Below are positions 48,417-58,389 of a DNA stretch of 64,000 nt, piece after piece; position 1 is the first letter of the stretch, and the number at the start of each line of letters is the position of its first letter. Position numbers and translations under genes: made by a program. Under the pieces are notes generated by a model that was not told the DNA's origin, did no database searches, and saw only the letters and a program-made list of their open reading frames with translations. Where the stretch lies: the NCBI GenBank assembly GCA_964036045.1, contig OZ038382.1:4777789-4841788 (forward strand), given 5' to 3'. Source of the stretch: Eutreptiella sp. 'Long Island Sound 2002' (taxonomy: Eukaryota; Euglenozoa; Euglenophyceae; Eutreptiales; Eutreptiaceae).

Positions 48417-49259
48417 CTGAGCAACGCGTGCGGAAAAGGGACCACCCATACTTCTGGACCGCACAGGCCTCACGGCGCGGTTTGCCTTGGGGTCGGGAGG
48501 GGGCGCGGTGTCAGAACTATTGGGCCGTGGAACAAATCTTGCTCCGTGCAGCGCCCTTCGAACTCCGTGCAAACAACTGCATGCCCCATGTGCGACACCG
48601 ATCTATTGCATCCAGTAAGAAGCCCAGAAACACAAGAGAGAGCGGCAAAGAAGCCTCCAAACGAGGGCCCCAGTAAAACGCTACGGTACCAAAGGTCCGC
48701 GTTGTGTACGCACTGTGTGTGCACTACATGAACGGCATTTTCCATATCTCTAGGCATCAGTGGGGATTGTGCCAACTTTGTGCGTTTTCGGGGGTCGCAG
48801 CCCTTGTTGCCTCATTTGTGCGCACAGAGTGTCCCGAAGGGGGGGGGGGGTATATGGGGTATGTTCGGAAAGCCCTTGAAAAGGGATATTTGGAACACCC
48901 TGGGTCTGCATGCTGTACTGACGATATGTTTGAAATTTTCGTCCGTTTTGGACAGTGCGCGTGCTGCTTGCTGCCCCTTTCTATCAACAGGCACGCACCA
49001 TGTCTGCCTACAACTTCACGCAACGTGCTGTTGCCTCACCTGATGCACCACAGAAACCTTTGGTTCGCAAAAGCGCACGCTCTGGGGGTGTGCAGTGGGT
49101 GCAGGTGAGTCGGGACGAGCCTGGCAGGAAGGCCAAAAAGCCTCGTATGCACATCGCAGCAAAACTTGCAAGCAATCACAAAAAGGGGCAAAACGCACAA
49201 AATTGGCACATTATGAATGAGGCCGAGAGATATGACACACACACACACACACACACACA

Positions 49260-49345
<86 letters not shown>

Positions 49346-52300
49346 TCCAGGATTGTATCAGCAAGCTTTCAGGCAAACAAGCCAAGGCAGAGGATAAATG
49401 GGGGCTGCTAAGAAAAATTCCAGTCCAAGGCCCAGCCGCAGCCCACGCCAATTGTCCTAGCCCTAGCCCGCGCCCCAGCCCCAGCGTCGATCCCAGTCCT
49501 TGAACCCTGTAGGAGCGGGGTTGTACCGTCTCCATGTTCAGCCGGGCGTTCAGGAGGATAATGCAGCAGTCCTGGCCACGCTGTTGGGACACCTTCTCGA
49601 TTGTCGAAAACTGCGCTGCCGTGGGTGCGACGAAGATGATGACCTCCGCATTTGCAAGGACTTTGCCAGGATCAGGCCCTTGTGACGGCGCACTCTTGGC
49701 TTTCTTCTGCACGCCAAAGCCCGTTTTCGGCTGCAGAGTGGCACGTGAGGCTGCTTGAGGTTGACACAAGGCTGTCCAAATCCCAAAGGCTTCGACAGGC
49801 AGACCAACAATTTCTCCCATGATCAGTGGCTACCACACATCCACTTTCTGACTTCTTCTTTGCAACCTGTGCACTCCACCGACATAATAATGCACGGAAA
49901 TCGGAATACCAAGAGGACTGAAGACGATGGGTGTTCTGGTGGTTTTGGCGGCCCCAGACCCAGCGGTCAGGGTGCCTCTTGTCAAGTCAACAGCACTCGG
50001 ACCACATCCAGCTCAAAGTCACCCGCACAGCACTCATGACCCTTTGGCAGTGATGGGCCTACGCGTACCGCAACCATCTTAAACAAGCTTCGTGATAGTC
50101 TGTCCCAAAAGGCATGACCCAGTCCTGCCGAAAAGCCGCCAATTGCGACAGAATGCCCCCCCCCCCCATTAGGTTTGGGCAGGGCTGCCCCCCCGCAACA
50201 ATCCATTTCGGGCGGGGTCAAAGCTTTTTTTTAGCAACAGGGGGGGGGGGGGATGAGAAGAGGAGGCACCCACTTTTGGCAGGCACCCACAGCACTTGAC
50301 CTACCCCCCCCCGGGGGGGGGGGGGTCTCAGCTCAAGAGGCACCCACCCACTCACCGACTGACCAACACAAAGGGAAAAAAATTCGGCACCTTGGGCGCC
50401 GGGAATACAGCCCTTCCCCTCAAAACCACCAACCCACTCTTGGCCCCCCCGTATGGAGTCTGTTTGAGTTGCTGTCTGGTGGGGACAAGCAGACGTGCAG
50501 GATCAAAACAAAAGCCTCATCAGTGGTACCATAGGCGCCTTTCGGTCGAAAAAAAATAGACACTCAGAAAGCCCCCCCCCCCCCGGAAGGCACCCACCAT
50601 TTTGCAAAAGGCAGGCACGCCACCCCCCCCCCCCGGGGGGGTAGGGTAAGCGAGGCACTACAAAAAGGCCTGGGCGGGGCTAAGGTGCCTCCAGAGTTCA
50701 CTTAGTGGTCTCGTTCCCGCCAAAACTCGTTTCAAGAGCGTCCAGACCCCCTCATAGCAGTGGGGCATGCCACAATTCCCTTTGCCCTGCACAATCCAGC
50801 CCTCGTCTGTCCTGGCCCACACCAGCACCGTGCCGTACGATGCCACATCGACAACCAAATGTTTCTGCATTTCCCTCGACAGCGTCCAGACGTTGCGGAC
50901 GAGTTCGATGAAGCCGCGGGAGCTGACAGGCCCAATTCTTGGAAATGTGTTGCAAATGCGGGGCCCCAAAATGGCAGAGGAGCCTTGTCCCGCCGTATCC
51001 TGCCCTGTCCTGCAGGCGCTGCAGGATCATTTCGGGTTTGTACCTTCCCCCCCCCCATGTCCATCCCCCCCCCAAGGGACGACGGTTCCCCCCCACCCCG
51101 GGGGGAACCGTCACCAAGTGACGGTTCCCCCCGGGGTGGGGGGGAACCGTACACCATTCCCGATCAGCCAATTCTAGTATAACCCAACTAAAATTTTTCT
51201 TCAAGGCCTGTGATTTCCTATTGATTTCTTATTGTTCATGGGCCAAGTGACGGTTCCCCCCTGGGGGGGGGGGATGGACACGGGGGGGGGGGATGGACAC
51301 GGGGGGGGGGGATGGACACGGGGGGGGGGATGGACACGGGGGGGGGGGATGGACACGGGGGGGGGGGATGGACACGGGGGGGGGGGATGGAGACGGGGGG
51401 GGGATGGACACGGGGGGGGGGGATGGACACGGGGGGGGGATGGACACGGGGGGGGGGGATGGACACGGGGGGGGGGATGGACACGGGGGGGGGATGGACA
51501 CCGGGGGGGGGGGGGATGGACACGGGGGGGGGATGGACACGGGGGGGGGGGGATGGACACGGGGGGGGGATGGACACGGGGGGGGGGGATGGACACGGGG
51601 GGGGGGGATGGACACGGGGGGGGGATGGACACGGGGGGGGGGATGGACACGGGGGGGGGGATGGACACGGGGGGGGGATGGACACGGGGGGGGGGATGGA
51701 CACGGGGGGGGGGATGGACACGGGGGGGGGGGGATGGACACGGGGGGGGGGGATGGACACGGGGGGGGGGGGATGGACACGGGGGGGGGATGGACACGGG
51801 GGGGGGGGATGGACACGGGGGGGGGATGGACACGGGGGGGGGGGATGGACACGGGGGGGGGGATGGACACGGGGGGGGGATGGACACGGGGGGGGGGGAT
51901 GGACACGGGGGGGGGGATGGACACGGGGGGGGGATGGACACCGGGGGGGGGGGGATGGACACGGGGGGGGGATGGACACGGGGGGGGGGGGATGGACACG
52001 GGGGGGGGATGGACACGGGGGGGGGGGGATGGACACGGGGGGGGGGGATGGACACGGGGGGGGGGATGGACACGGGGGGGGGGGATGGACACGGGGGGGG
52101 GGGATGGACACGGGGGGGGGATGGACACGGGGGGGGGGGATGGACACGGGGGGGGGGATGGACACGGGGGGGGGATGGACACGGGGGGGGGGGATGGACA
52201 CGGGGGGGGGGATGGACACGGGGGGGGGATGGACACCGGGGGGGGGGGATGGAGACGGGGGGGGGATGGACACGGGGGGGGGGGATGGACACGGGGGGGG

Positions 52301-54511
52301 GATGGACACGGGGGGGGGGGATGGACACGGGGGGGGGATGGACACGGGGGGGGGGGGATGGACACGGGGGGGGGATGGACACGGGGGGGGATGGACACGG
52401 GGGGGGGATGGACACGGGGGGGGGATGGACACGGGGGGGGGATGGACACGGGGGGGGGATGGACACGGGGGGGGGGATGGACACGGGGGGGGGGGTGGAC
52501 ACGGGGGGGGGATGGACACGGGGGGGGGATGGACACGGGGGGGGGATGGACACGGGGGGGGGATGGACACGGGGGGGGGATGGACACGGGGGGGGGATGG
52601 ACACGGGGGGGGGGGGGATGGAGACGGGGGGGGGATGGACAGGGGGGGGGGGATGGACACGGGGGGGGGGGGATGGACACGGGGGGGGGATGGACACGGG
52701 GGGGGGGGGGATGGACACGGGGGGGGGATGGACACGGGGGGGGATGGACACGGGGGGGGGATGGACACGGGGGGGGGGATGGACACGGGGGGGGGATGGA
52801 CACGGGGGGGGGATGGACACGGGGGGGGGATGGACACGGGGGGGGGGGATGGACACGGGGGGGGGGGATGGACACGGGGGGGGGGGTGGACACGGGGGGG
52901 GGGGATGGACACGGGGGGGGGGATGGACACGGGGGGGGGGATGGAGACGGGGGGGGGATGGACACGGGGGGGGGATGGACACGGGGGGGGGGATGGACAC
53001 GGGGGGGGGGGATGGACACGGGGGGGGGGATGGACACGGGGGGGGGGGATGGACACGGGGGGGGGAAGGTAATGGGCCCTGAGGGTTGTGAAGGTTTGTG
53101 GAGACGCGCCGGTGCTGCGTTCCCTCGGGGATGCCTCCAGCTACCGACCCCGTTGCTCAAAATGCGCCGGCGCACAGAGCACAGACCTTCGCGGCCGGCT
53201 TTCCTGTTGGAGAGTCAAGTGCAATAATGGCCCCTTTCGTGGTCGCCCATTTCCGCTTCGCCTCTTTGGCCAAGCGGTTCTCATTGAAGACCAACACCAC
53301 CGACTCTCCGATGGGGTCGAACATCTCCACAAACAGCCGCGCCAGCTCGCGGTCACTGCGCTCCATCGCAGGCAGGCGGCCTTTGCCAAGGGGCCCCGAC
53401 TCGACCGCGAACTTCGCGGCGATGGGCATTTCGATCTCCATCCGCGACTGGCGGCCCTGCAGCGCCGCCTGAACGGACTGCTTGAGCTGCGCGGTCGTCT
53501 CTTTGATGTCGCGAGGCACGTTGCGTTTTTTGAAAGGGTCTGGCAGAGAGGCAGGGAGGGCACGGGGATCAGGGGGCACACCCAGAGGACGTGCGCAACC
53601 GACGCAAATGGGCACACGCGACACTCCTTTGCCCTTTCCCTTGCCTCCGAACGCCTCTGCTCCGCCGACGTGGCTTTGCAGCCCAGGACTGACGGCACAA
53701 GACCATATGGGCAGCCACCCGGGCCCATATGGCCCGATCACATGCAGGGGGGCCGGCCTACCTCCCTGATGCACCGCGCTGCTCCCGGTTCGTTTGCCTC
53801 CCTGTCCTCTGCCAAAGCGGAACGTGCAATCTTCACCCCTGAGTTGCACGGTCACTGCTCTCTGAAACAGCCTGACCTGGGGTTCACCAACATGACGGCA
53901 GGCAACGAGTCTTCGGCCCATGGCAAGAGATAACGAATAACTGAACGCCCAGCCAAAACCTCGAGGGCGGCGGGCCATGCGGCGCGCAAACGGACGCAGT
54001 CGCGCCACTTGTACCACAGATTCTTGTGAATCCGAAGTTCCCGGGGGGCCTGTTCAAAAACTCGTGACTTACTGATCTCCTTCCACGTGGCAACGAAGGT
54101 GTATCCAGCCCTGGGGCACACACAGGAAGGCACACAGCGATGAGCATGGGGCACAGGAGGGCACGCATACACAACAGGCGCACAGGGGAAGACGCCTTGG
54201 CACATACATGGGGCACGCACATGGGGTACACGGGGTGGGAGGCACAGAGCGCCACGATCATGATTCGACGTTCTGAAAACACGGGTCTTCACCCGGTCAC
54301 AGCGTTCCAGTGGGCAGCTCATACTTTGGATGCCGGACGTGGTCATGAGGGCCACGTGCTCTTGGGCGGCGTTGCGCCGTCCCGCAAGGATCCCAGCCAC
54401 GAAAGCCCCCACAGCAAGGAACACTGAGGCCACCGGCGCGGAGAACTGCAGGAGTACAGTAGTGGCCCGCAGTCGCAAAAGCTGAGCAGCCCCATGTGCC
54501 CCCGTCCGCAT
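48111..54511 (-). CDS. DUF1995 plastid protein, four exons
   Basis: The exons are 54511-54325, 53539-53187, 49730-49527 and 48416-48111, giving 349 residues. All three GT-AG joins are in phase (1, 0, 0). Residues 15-44 form a hydrophobic segment (VASVFLAVGAFVAGILAG) like a signal peptide, followed by a basic/Ser region, which fits a bipartite plastid presequence. The domain starts at VPRDIKETTAQLKQ (about 70) and includes VIIFVAP and CIILLNARL in exon 3 and FNTIYLLRPL ... YPEGWLV ... KPSAEEVRAAL in exon 4, the usual order of DUF1995. The family includes LPA3, which assists photosystem II assembly, and the C terminus of a chloroplast adenylate-kinase-like protein. The exact role here is unknown. 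The start could also be at an upstream in-frame ATG (54622). Intron 2 carries the large minisatellite. Confidence 0.8.
48755..49150 (+). mobile_element. Unknown transposable element fragment, copy B
   Basis: It is the plus-strand partner of copy A (1590-2200), with the ATG at 49000 after CTATCAACAGGCACGCACC. It encodes the same RAVASPDAPQKPLVRK opening, but the similarity fades after about 49150, shortly before the CA microsatellite. It lies in intron 3 of the DUF1995 gene, antisense to it. Confidence 0.5.
49235..49342. repeat. (AC)n microsatellite
   Basis: About 54 AC units with two CCC interruptions, in intron 3 of the DUF1995 gene. Confidence 0.95.
49527..49730 (-). CDS. DUF1995 exon 3
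   Basis: The acceptor is CACTCTGCAG; a second in-phase CAG 24 bases later (GTGCAG) is an alternative. It encodes the central VIIFVAPTAAQ and IILLNARLN segments. The donor is GAGACG|GTACAA. Confidence 0.8.
50658..50940 (-). pseudogene. Coding-like island in DUF1995 intron 2
   Basis: After a CTGTCAG acceptor the minus strand reads RGFIELVRNVWTLSREMQ, then SYGTVLVWARTDEGWIVQGKG. The layout (a helix, a strand, then GW-V) loosely resembles the DUF1995 C terminus encoded by exon 4, but its phase does not fit exon 2. It may be a decayed duplicate or an exon of something else. Confidence 0.25.
51082..51150. repeat. Perfect palindrome, 32 bp arms, 5 bp loop
   Basis: 51082-51113 and 51119-51150 are exact reverse complements around CCAAG. 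Each arm is itself nearly self-complementary (ACGGTTCCCCCC ... GGGGGGAACCGT), so cruciform or double hairpin folding is possible. It lies 113 bp from the start of the G-run minisatellite and shares CCAAGTGACGGTTCCCCCC with the array edge at 51243. Confidence 0.9.
51263..53065. repeat. 1.8 kb G-run minisatellite
   Basis: Roughly 95-100 tandem units of G(8-13) followed by ATGGACAC. Unit length varies with the G-run length. Sporadic variants include ATGGAGAC, ATGGACACC, GTGGACAC and ATGGACAGG. The G-rich strand is the template strand of the DUF1995 gene, so its pre-mRNA would carry a C-rich array. The repeat has no stop in any frame, so huge six-frame ORFs here are artefacts. It is highly G-quadruplex prone. 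Confidence 0.98.
53187..53539 (-). CDS. DUF1995 exon 2
   Basis: It starts after a pyrimidine-rich CTCTGCCAG and encodes KETTAQLKQSVQAAL through a GESVVLVFNEN strand and LDSPTGKPAAK. The donor is GCGAAG|GTCTGT. Confidence 0.8.
54325..54511 (-). CDS. DUF1995 exon 1 (targeting region)
   Basis: It encodes residues 1-62 with the hydrophobic presequence. The donor is CAAA|GTATGAG. In the following intron, 54110-54073 is flanked by CCCAG and a perfect GTAAGT donor, but including it would break the frame. Confidence 0.65.
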
Positions 54512-55407
54512 CACTTGCTGACTCGTCAGATCAACACACAATCCATTTCGGGCCACCGGACCACGCATGCCACGCACGGGCCGTTGCTCAACAACCGCGC
54601 TCTGATCGACCCCATCACCCAACCCAACCAGATCCTTTTTTCTGAGGGGAATGTGGCATGTACCACAGGGCCCCGAAATAGGCCGATGGGTGTCTTTTTA
54701 GCCTGAGACCCGGCGAGCCCCTCCCCTTCTCCCCTCGGGGTGCATCAGCAAAAGCCTCGCCACGCATGTGGTGTGGTCCCCACGGGCTGGGGGGCAGTGA
54801 GCCAGGGCAGTCGGGGAGCAAGGGCCTGGCGCAGATGAGCAAAGCACACCCCATGGAGCACTGGAGGGCGGAGGGTGGGATGGGGGGCCTTGGCGGTTTC
54901 TTGGTGGACGCGCCCGAGAGGGGGGTCCACGAGGGGAGAAATGTCTCTGACTCTTGGTTCACGCACTCCCCATCGTAGGGGGGAGGGGGGGTCTGAGATC
55001 CAAGGGTCTGCGTACCAAAAATGCCTCGAGAAATCTTTTCCCTTTACAAAGCCTCGACCTTGAATTTTCCCCTGAGTAATTTTATCACGGACCCGGGGGG
55101 GGGTCTGAGGAGGGGGGGGGGGGGTGACCCTTCTGTTTACCTCTCTTCCAATTCAAGCACAAGCCCCACCCCCCTCTGCCCACCCCAAGATATCGACGAA
55201 CAAATTGCCAGATGCGACGTGCACACAAATCCCCAGCCGACACTGAAGGCCTGAGGAGGCGTGTTGACAAGGGAACATGGTGAGGCTCCAGAGACATGGG
55301 AGAGAGGAGAGTGAACCTGACGTGGCTGTCTCACCAACTCAAACAGGGCGATTCCACATACATACAACAGCTTGGGCAGGGAATAGGTGGGGAGACACGG
55401 TGAGCAC

Positions 55408-55472
55408 CTGATGCAGCACAGATGATTCAGCGCTGTTCAAACGACGGATGGTCGCCTCCTGCGCTTCAACCT
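55408..55472 (-). CDS. Possible short exon, unassigned gene
   Basis: A 65-base stretch is bounded by TTCACGCAG and CATCAG|GTGCTC. It reads EVEAQEATIRRLNSAESS, with heptad-like spacing. It might belong with the island at 55860-56059, but no phase check was possible. Confidence 0.2.
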
Positions 55473-55859
55473 CTGCGTGAACAAAGCAATTGCTGTTCCT
55501 GCCCCTTTCTTTGCTCCTTCCCTTACCCCTGCCCCTGTTCAAGCTCATGCCCAAGTCCCTGCCCACCTCCCCCATCCTGCCCCTGCCCCTTGCCCCTGCG
55601 CCTGCATGATCCACTGTACAGACACGGGAACCACAGCAGGACAGTGTGCAACGGGGGCAGCAACAGGAGGATCTGCAGAAAGGGCAGTGGAGGCGAGGGT
55701 TGTCCAGGGGACAAGGGGGGGAGGACAATCACGGATTTTGGATTTTTCTAATTTGAGCCGGAAAAAAATTGCAAACCCCAACCTTGGGATTCTGGACCGC
55801 ACACTGAATAGGCAGCTGAGCCCGCTGTGATTAGCGCTCCGCATGCTGTACAATGCCTT

Positions 55860-56059
55860 AGACAGGGAGCGGATTCAAGTCTATGGTCTTTCCCAACAGC
55901 ATGACCGATGATGTACTCGAAGTTGCGTCGGTACAGTAGGGTCTGCAGGTGGGTACTCGTGCGTCGGGAACAGTCTCCGATGAACTGTATGAACTGTATG
56001 AACTGGTCGCAACACTTCATTGGGCCTGCACGGCACCAGAAGCGGGTGAAGCCGTCAAG
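55860..56059 (-). CDS. Possible exon, unassigned gene
   Basis: After the acceptor TTATGCTCAG the minus strand reads LDGFTRFWC, FIQFIGDCSRRTSTHLQ and LLYRRNFEYIIGHAVG. The composition is like a helical repeat protein. A 9 bp triplication (ACTGTATGA) creates the FIQFIQFI phrase. The donor was not fixed. I do not recognise the family. Confidence 0.25.
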
Positions 56060-57466
56060 CTGAGCATAAACCCACCGTGGGTGAGTCCAGCACCATGTCT
56101 GTGAGGAACGTACCCACATTCCCACCCGACACCACATGCGGGGGAGGGGGAGGCGCGGCTCGGAATCCTGCCCTCTCTCGAATGTGAGTGAACATTTGGT
56201 TTCAAGACTGCGGTGTGGCGTCTGCCCGGACGGGGCTAGAGCTCAGTGGCTTCAGAGACCGATTGGGCGCGCACGCGCACACGGAAAAGGATTTTTCTCG
56301 TCCATTTTGCAATTCTCGAAGACACACCAGCAGGTGGATTATCGTGCTAAAAGGTCTGGTTCCAGGTCCGGCGGAGTGCCCTGCGCTTCAGGTCCACCAA
56401 CGCCCCTATTGTGTGATGGTGCGTCTCTTTGCGCATCTCCCACGACGTCCCCGAAAGAACATCCATTGGAGCGGCCCGACTTGGCAGCTCACGGACTCCT
56501 CTTCGTTTAGCTTTCTACCTGCCGCTGGGCCCTCCCTTGGGCTACGTTTTGGCGCCAAATCTCAATCCCACACCAGGGCGCCTCTGCAACGAAAGAATGA
56601 CTGCCAACGCTGCGTCGATGCAATGGCCCCCGAACGCCAACGACCGCTGGGGATGTTTCGAACACACCCCTTGAAATGGTGTCCGGGCTGAAAAGAAGGC
56701 CCCTACTGTCAACCAGTGGGACAGGCAGCAGGCAACAGGTCTGGCCTCCAATGGTCCACCTCCAAAGTGCTACTGAGCGCCGCACGGGGTGGGGTTGTGG
56801 CAGGACTGCCCCCTTGTGTACAGGCGCCCATATGAGAGGTTTGTTGCAGAATTCCTCGACCCCATTTCGGTCCCAGTCTGCTGCATCGAGACAGTTTCCC
56901 TAGCAGCTTGGATTAGGCCTCATAACCAACCAACCAACTGCCCACCTATTAGTAGCAGTGCAGATGGGGATCGGGATTTGCAGAGTGCCCAGATGGACAG
57001 AAGCGCTGATTTGATTCCCAAGTAAACTCATGTGACCTGCCGGACTGACATGTCTGGTTGCTTCCGGACAGAAACCTGCCGACTATTGGGGTGCCAGACC
57101 TATTCTCTCGTAGGGGGTGGGCGTGTAAGCGGGCAAGCAAACGCAAAGAAGAGGGTCGTCAGCAGAAATGCATCACCGTAGGCTGAGCATGACAGGGCAG
57201 TTCAACCCACATGCATACTGGCTACATATATTAGGCATAGGAGGGGTCACGACACAATATGTTCTTCCTAACTAAATTGGGCAAACAAATTTGGACTCGT
57301 CCGCTTACAGTTGGGCTTACAACATGTTCTGACGCGACACAAAGCACTGGAAAAAAATAACCACTCGGAAAGTCCACTATCCATGTCCATGCTCATCCCA
57401 CCATTCTGCCCCTCATGTGCTCTATGTCGCAGCCGAGAAAAAAGTGTCCAGGTGACGGAGGGCAAC

Positions 57467-57856
57467 CTAGAACTCCCACGCCAGCACTTTGCATGCAAGC
57501 GGTGGCATCGTGATGCGACTTATTAAAGGTAGAAATGTGGGGCGGGGAACACCAGAAATCGACGCACGCGCAGTGCCCATCGGACGGGAAGGCTCTCCCA
57601 AGCGGCGTGTCGCAGGCAGTCCCGTGACGACGCCATTCTGCACCGCTGCGGCAGCCGCTTGGTGGGGCTGGGCTTGCACCCATGCAGTCGTTCGAGCCGC
57701 GGATGGGGCCCCTAGAGCGAGCACTAGTGTGGCTGCTAGAGCAACTGTGGCCGCGACGTACGTGACGCATTGTGCCGCACGGCTCTGAGATGGGGCAGCA
57801 ACTATCCACGGCTCATCTATGGAGACATACGTACACTCAGGCAATGCTTGGGACAT
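57467..57856 (-). CDS. Possible first exon of a membrane-anchored protein
   Basis: From the ATG at 57856 (another lies at 57895) the frame runs 129 codons to a stop. Residues 30-52 (CVTYVAATVALAATLVLALGAPSA) form one hydrophobic segment after a short N terminus, as in type II membrane proteins. An Ala/Pro/Arg-rich stalk follows. Likely donors include GCAAA|GTGCTG near 57480. No downstream exon was assigned, so this remains tentative. Confidence 0.35.
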   Translation of the reverse strand: MSQALPECTYVSIDEPWIVAAPSQSRAAQCVTYVAATVALAATLVLALGAPSAARTTAWVQAQPHQAAAAAVQNGVVTGLPATRRLGEPSRPMGTARASISGVPRPTFLPLISRITMPPLACKVLAWEF

Positions 57857-58171
57857 TGTATGTGGCTGAAAGAGACAAGCCGGGACCAAGGGCAAAAAGC
57901 AACGCGGGGCAACATCATTTCGAACATATGATTGAAAATTTTGGGGGAAGGGAAACGTATGTTGAGCTGGACTTCTTCTAGATCGGCTCTATCAAGGGTT
58001 TCCTCGCGAATGCGAGCATCATGAGGGAGGCTAGCATTTCGTGGAACACACAATCGATGGTGTCGTAGCCACGACACTCAATGCTTGGGGTCTCCCATGT
58101 TCCGCTCGTTGTTTGGTTGATGAGTGAAAGTGGCAAGGTAGTTCCACATCTCACACTTGGGGCATCCTTGC

Positions 58172-58389
58172 CACCAACCACTTGTTCTGGCTCCTGCAAT
58201 TTATCTGAGGGCAAGGGAAGGACGTCATTGAGGCTGCTGGGTGAGGGCTGGGGGCAGGGGTTGGAAGAATGTGCATGCCAGAATGCGCAACGCCCTGGAT
58301 TTGTGATTCCAGAGCAGAGCAGAGCAGAAGTGTCCAGTGAGGTATCTTGGCGCCCATACCCTCATGTGGAAATTGGGCAATTTGCCCCA
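58172..58389 (+). repeat. 218 bp exact duplication, copy 1
   Basis: It is identical base for base, by eye, to 63186-63403 in the same orientation. It starts CACCAACCACTTGTTCTGGC and ends GGGCAATTTGCCCCA. The flanks differ. A small GCAGA repeat lies inside. Confidence 0.95.

Larger units (their letters stand above)
54623..57466. other. Intergenic with possible unassigned exons
   Basis: G-run DNA at 54975-55125 resembles 9893-10030 (shared GTACCAAAAATG core between G runs). Two exon-like islands are listed separately. Long frames at 56136-56785 have no recognised motif. Confidence 0.4.

Noticed and set aside
51201-53227. Open frames of 586-648 codons on both strands
   Set aside because: They are the minisatellite translated in every frame. 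The unit contains no stop codon on either strand, and the protein is only a short repeated phrase.
54073-54110. 38-base microexon with CCCAG and GTAAGT borders in DUF1995 intron 1
   Set aside because: The splice sites look good, but its inclusion shifts the frame of exon 2. Direct joining of exons 1 and 2 keeps it.
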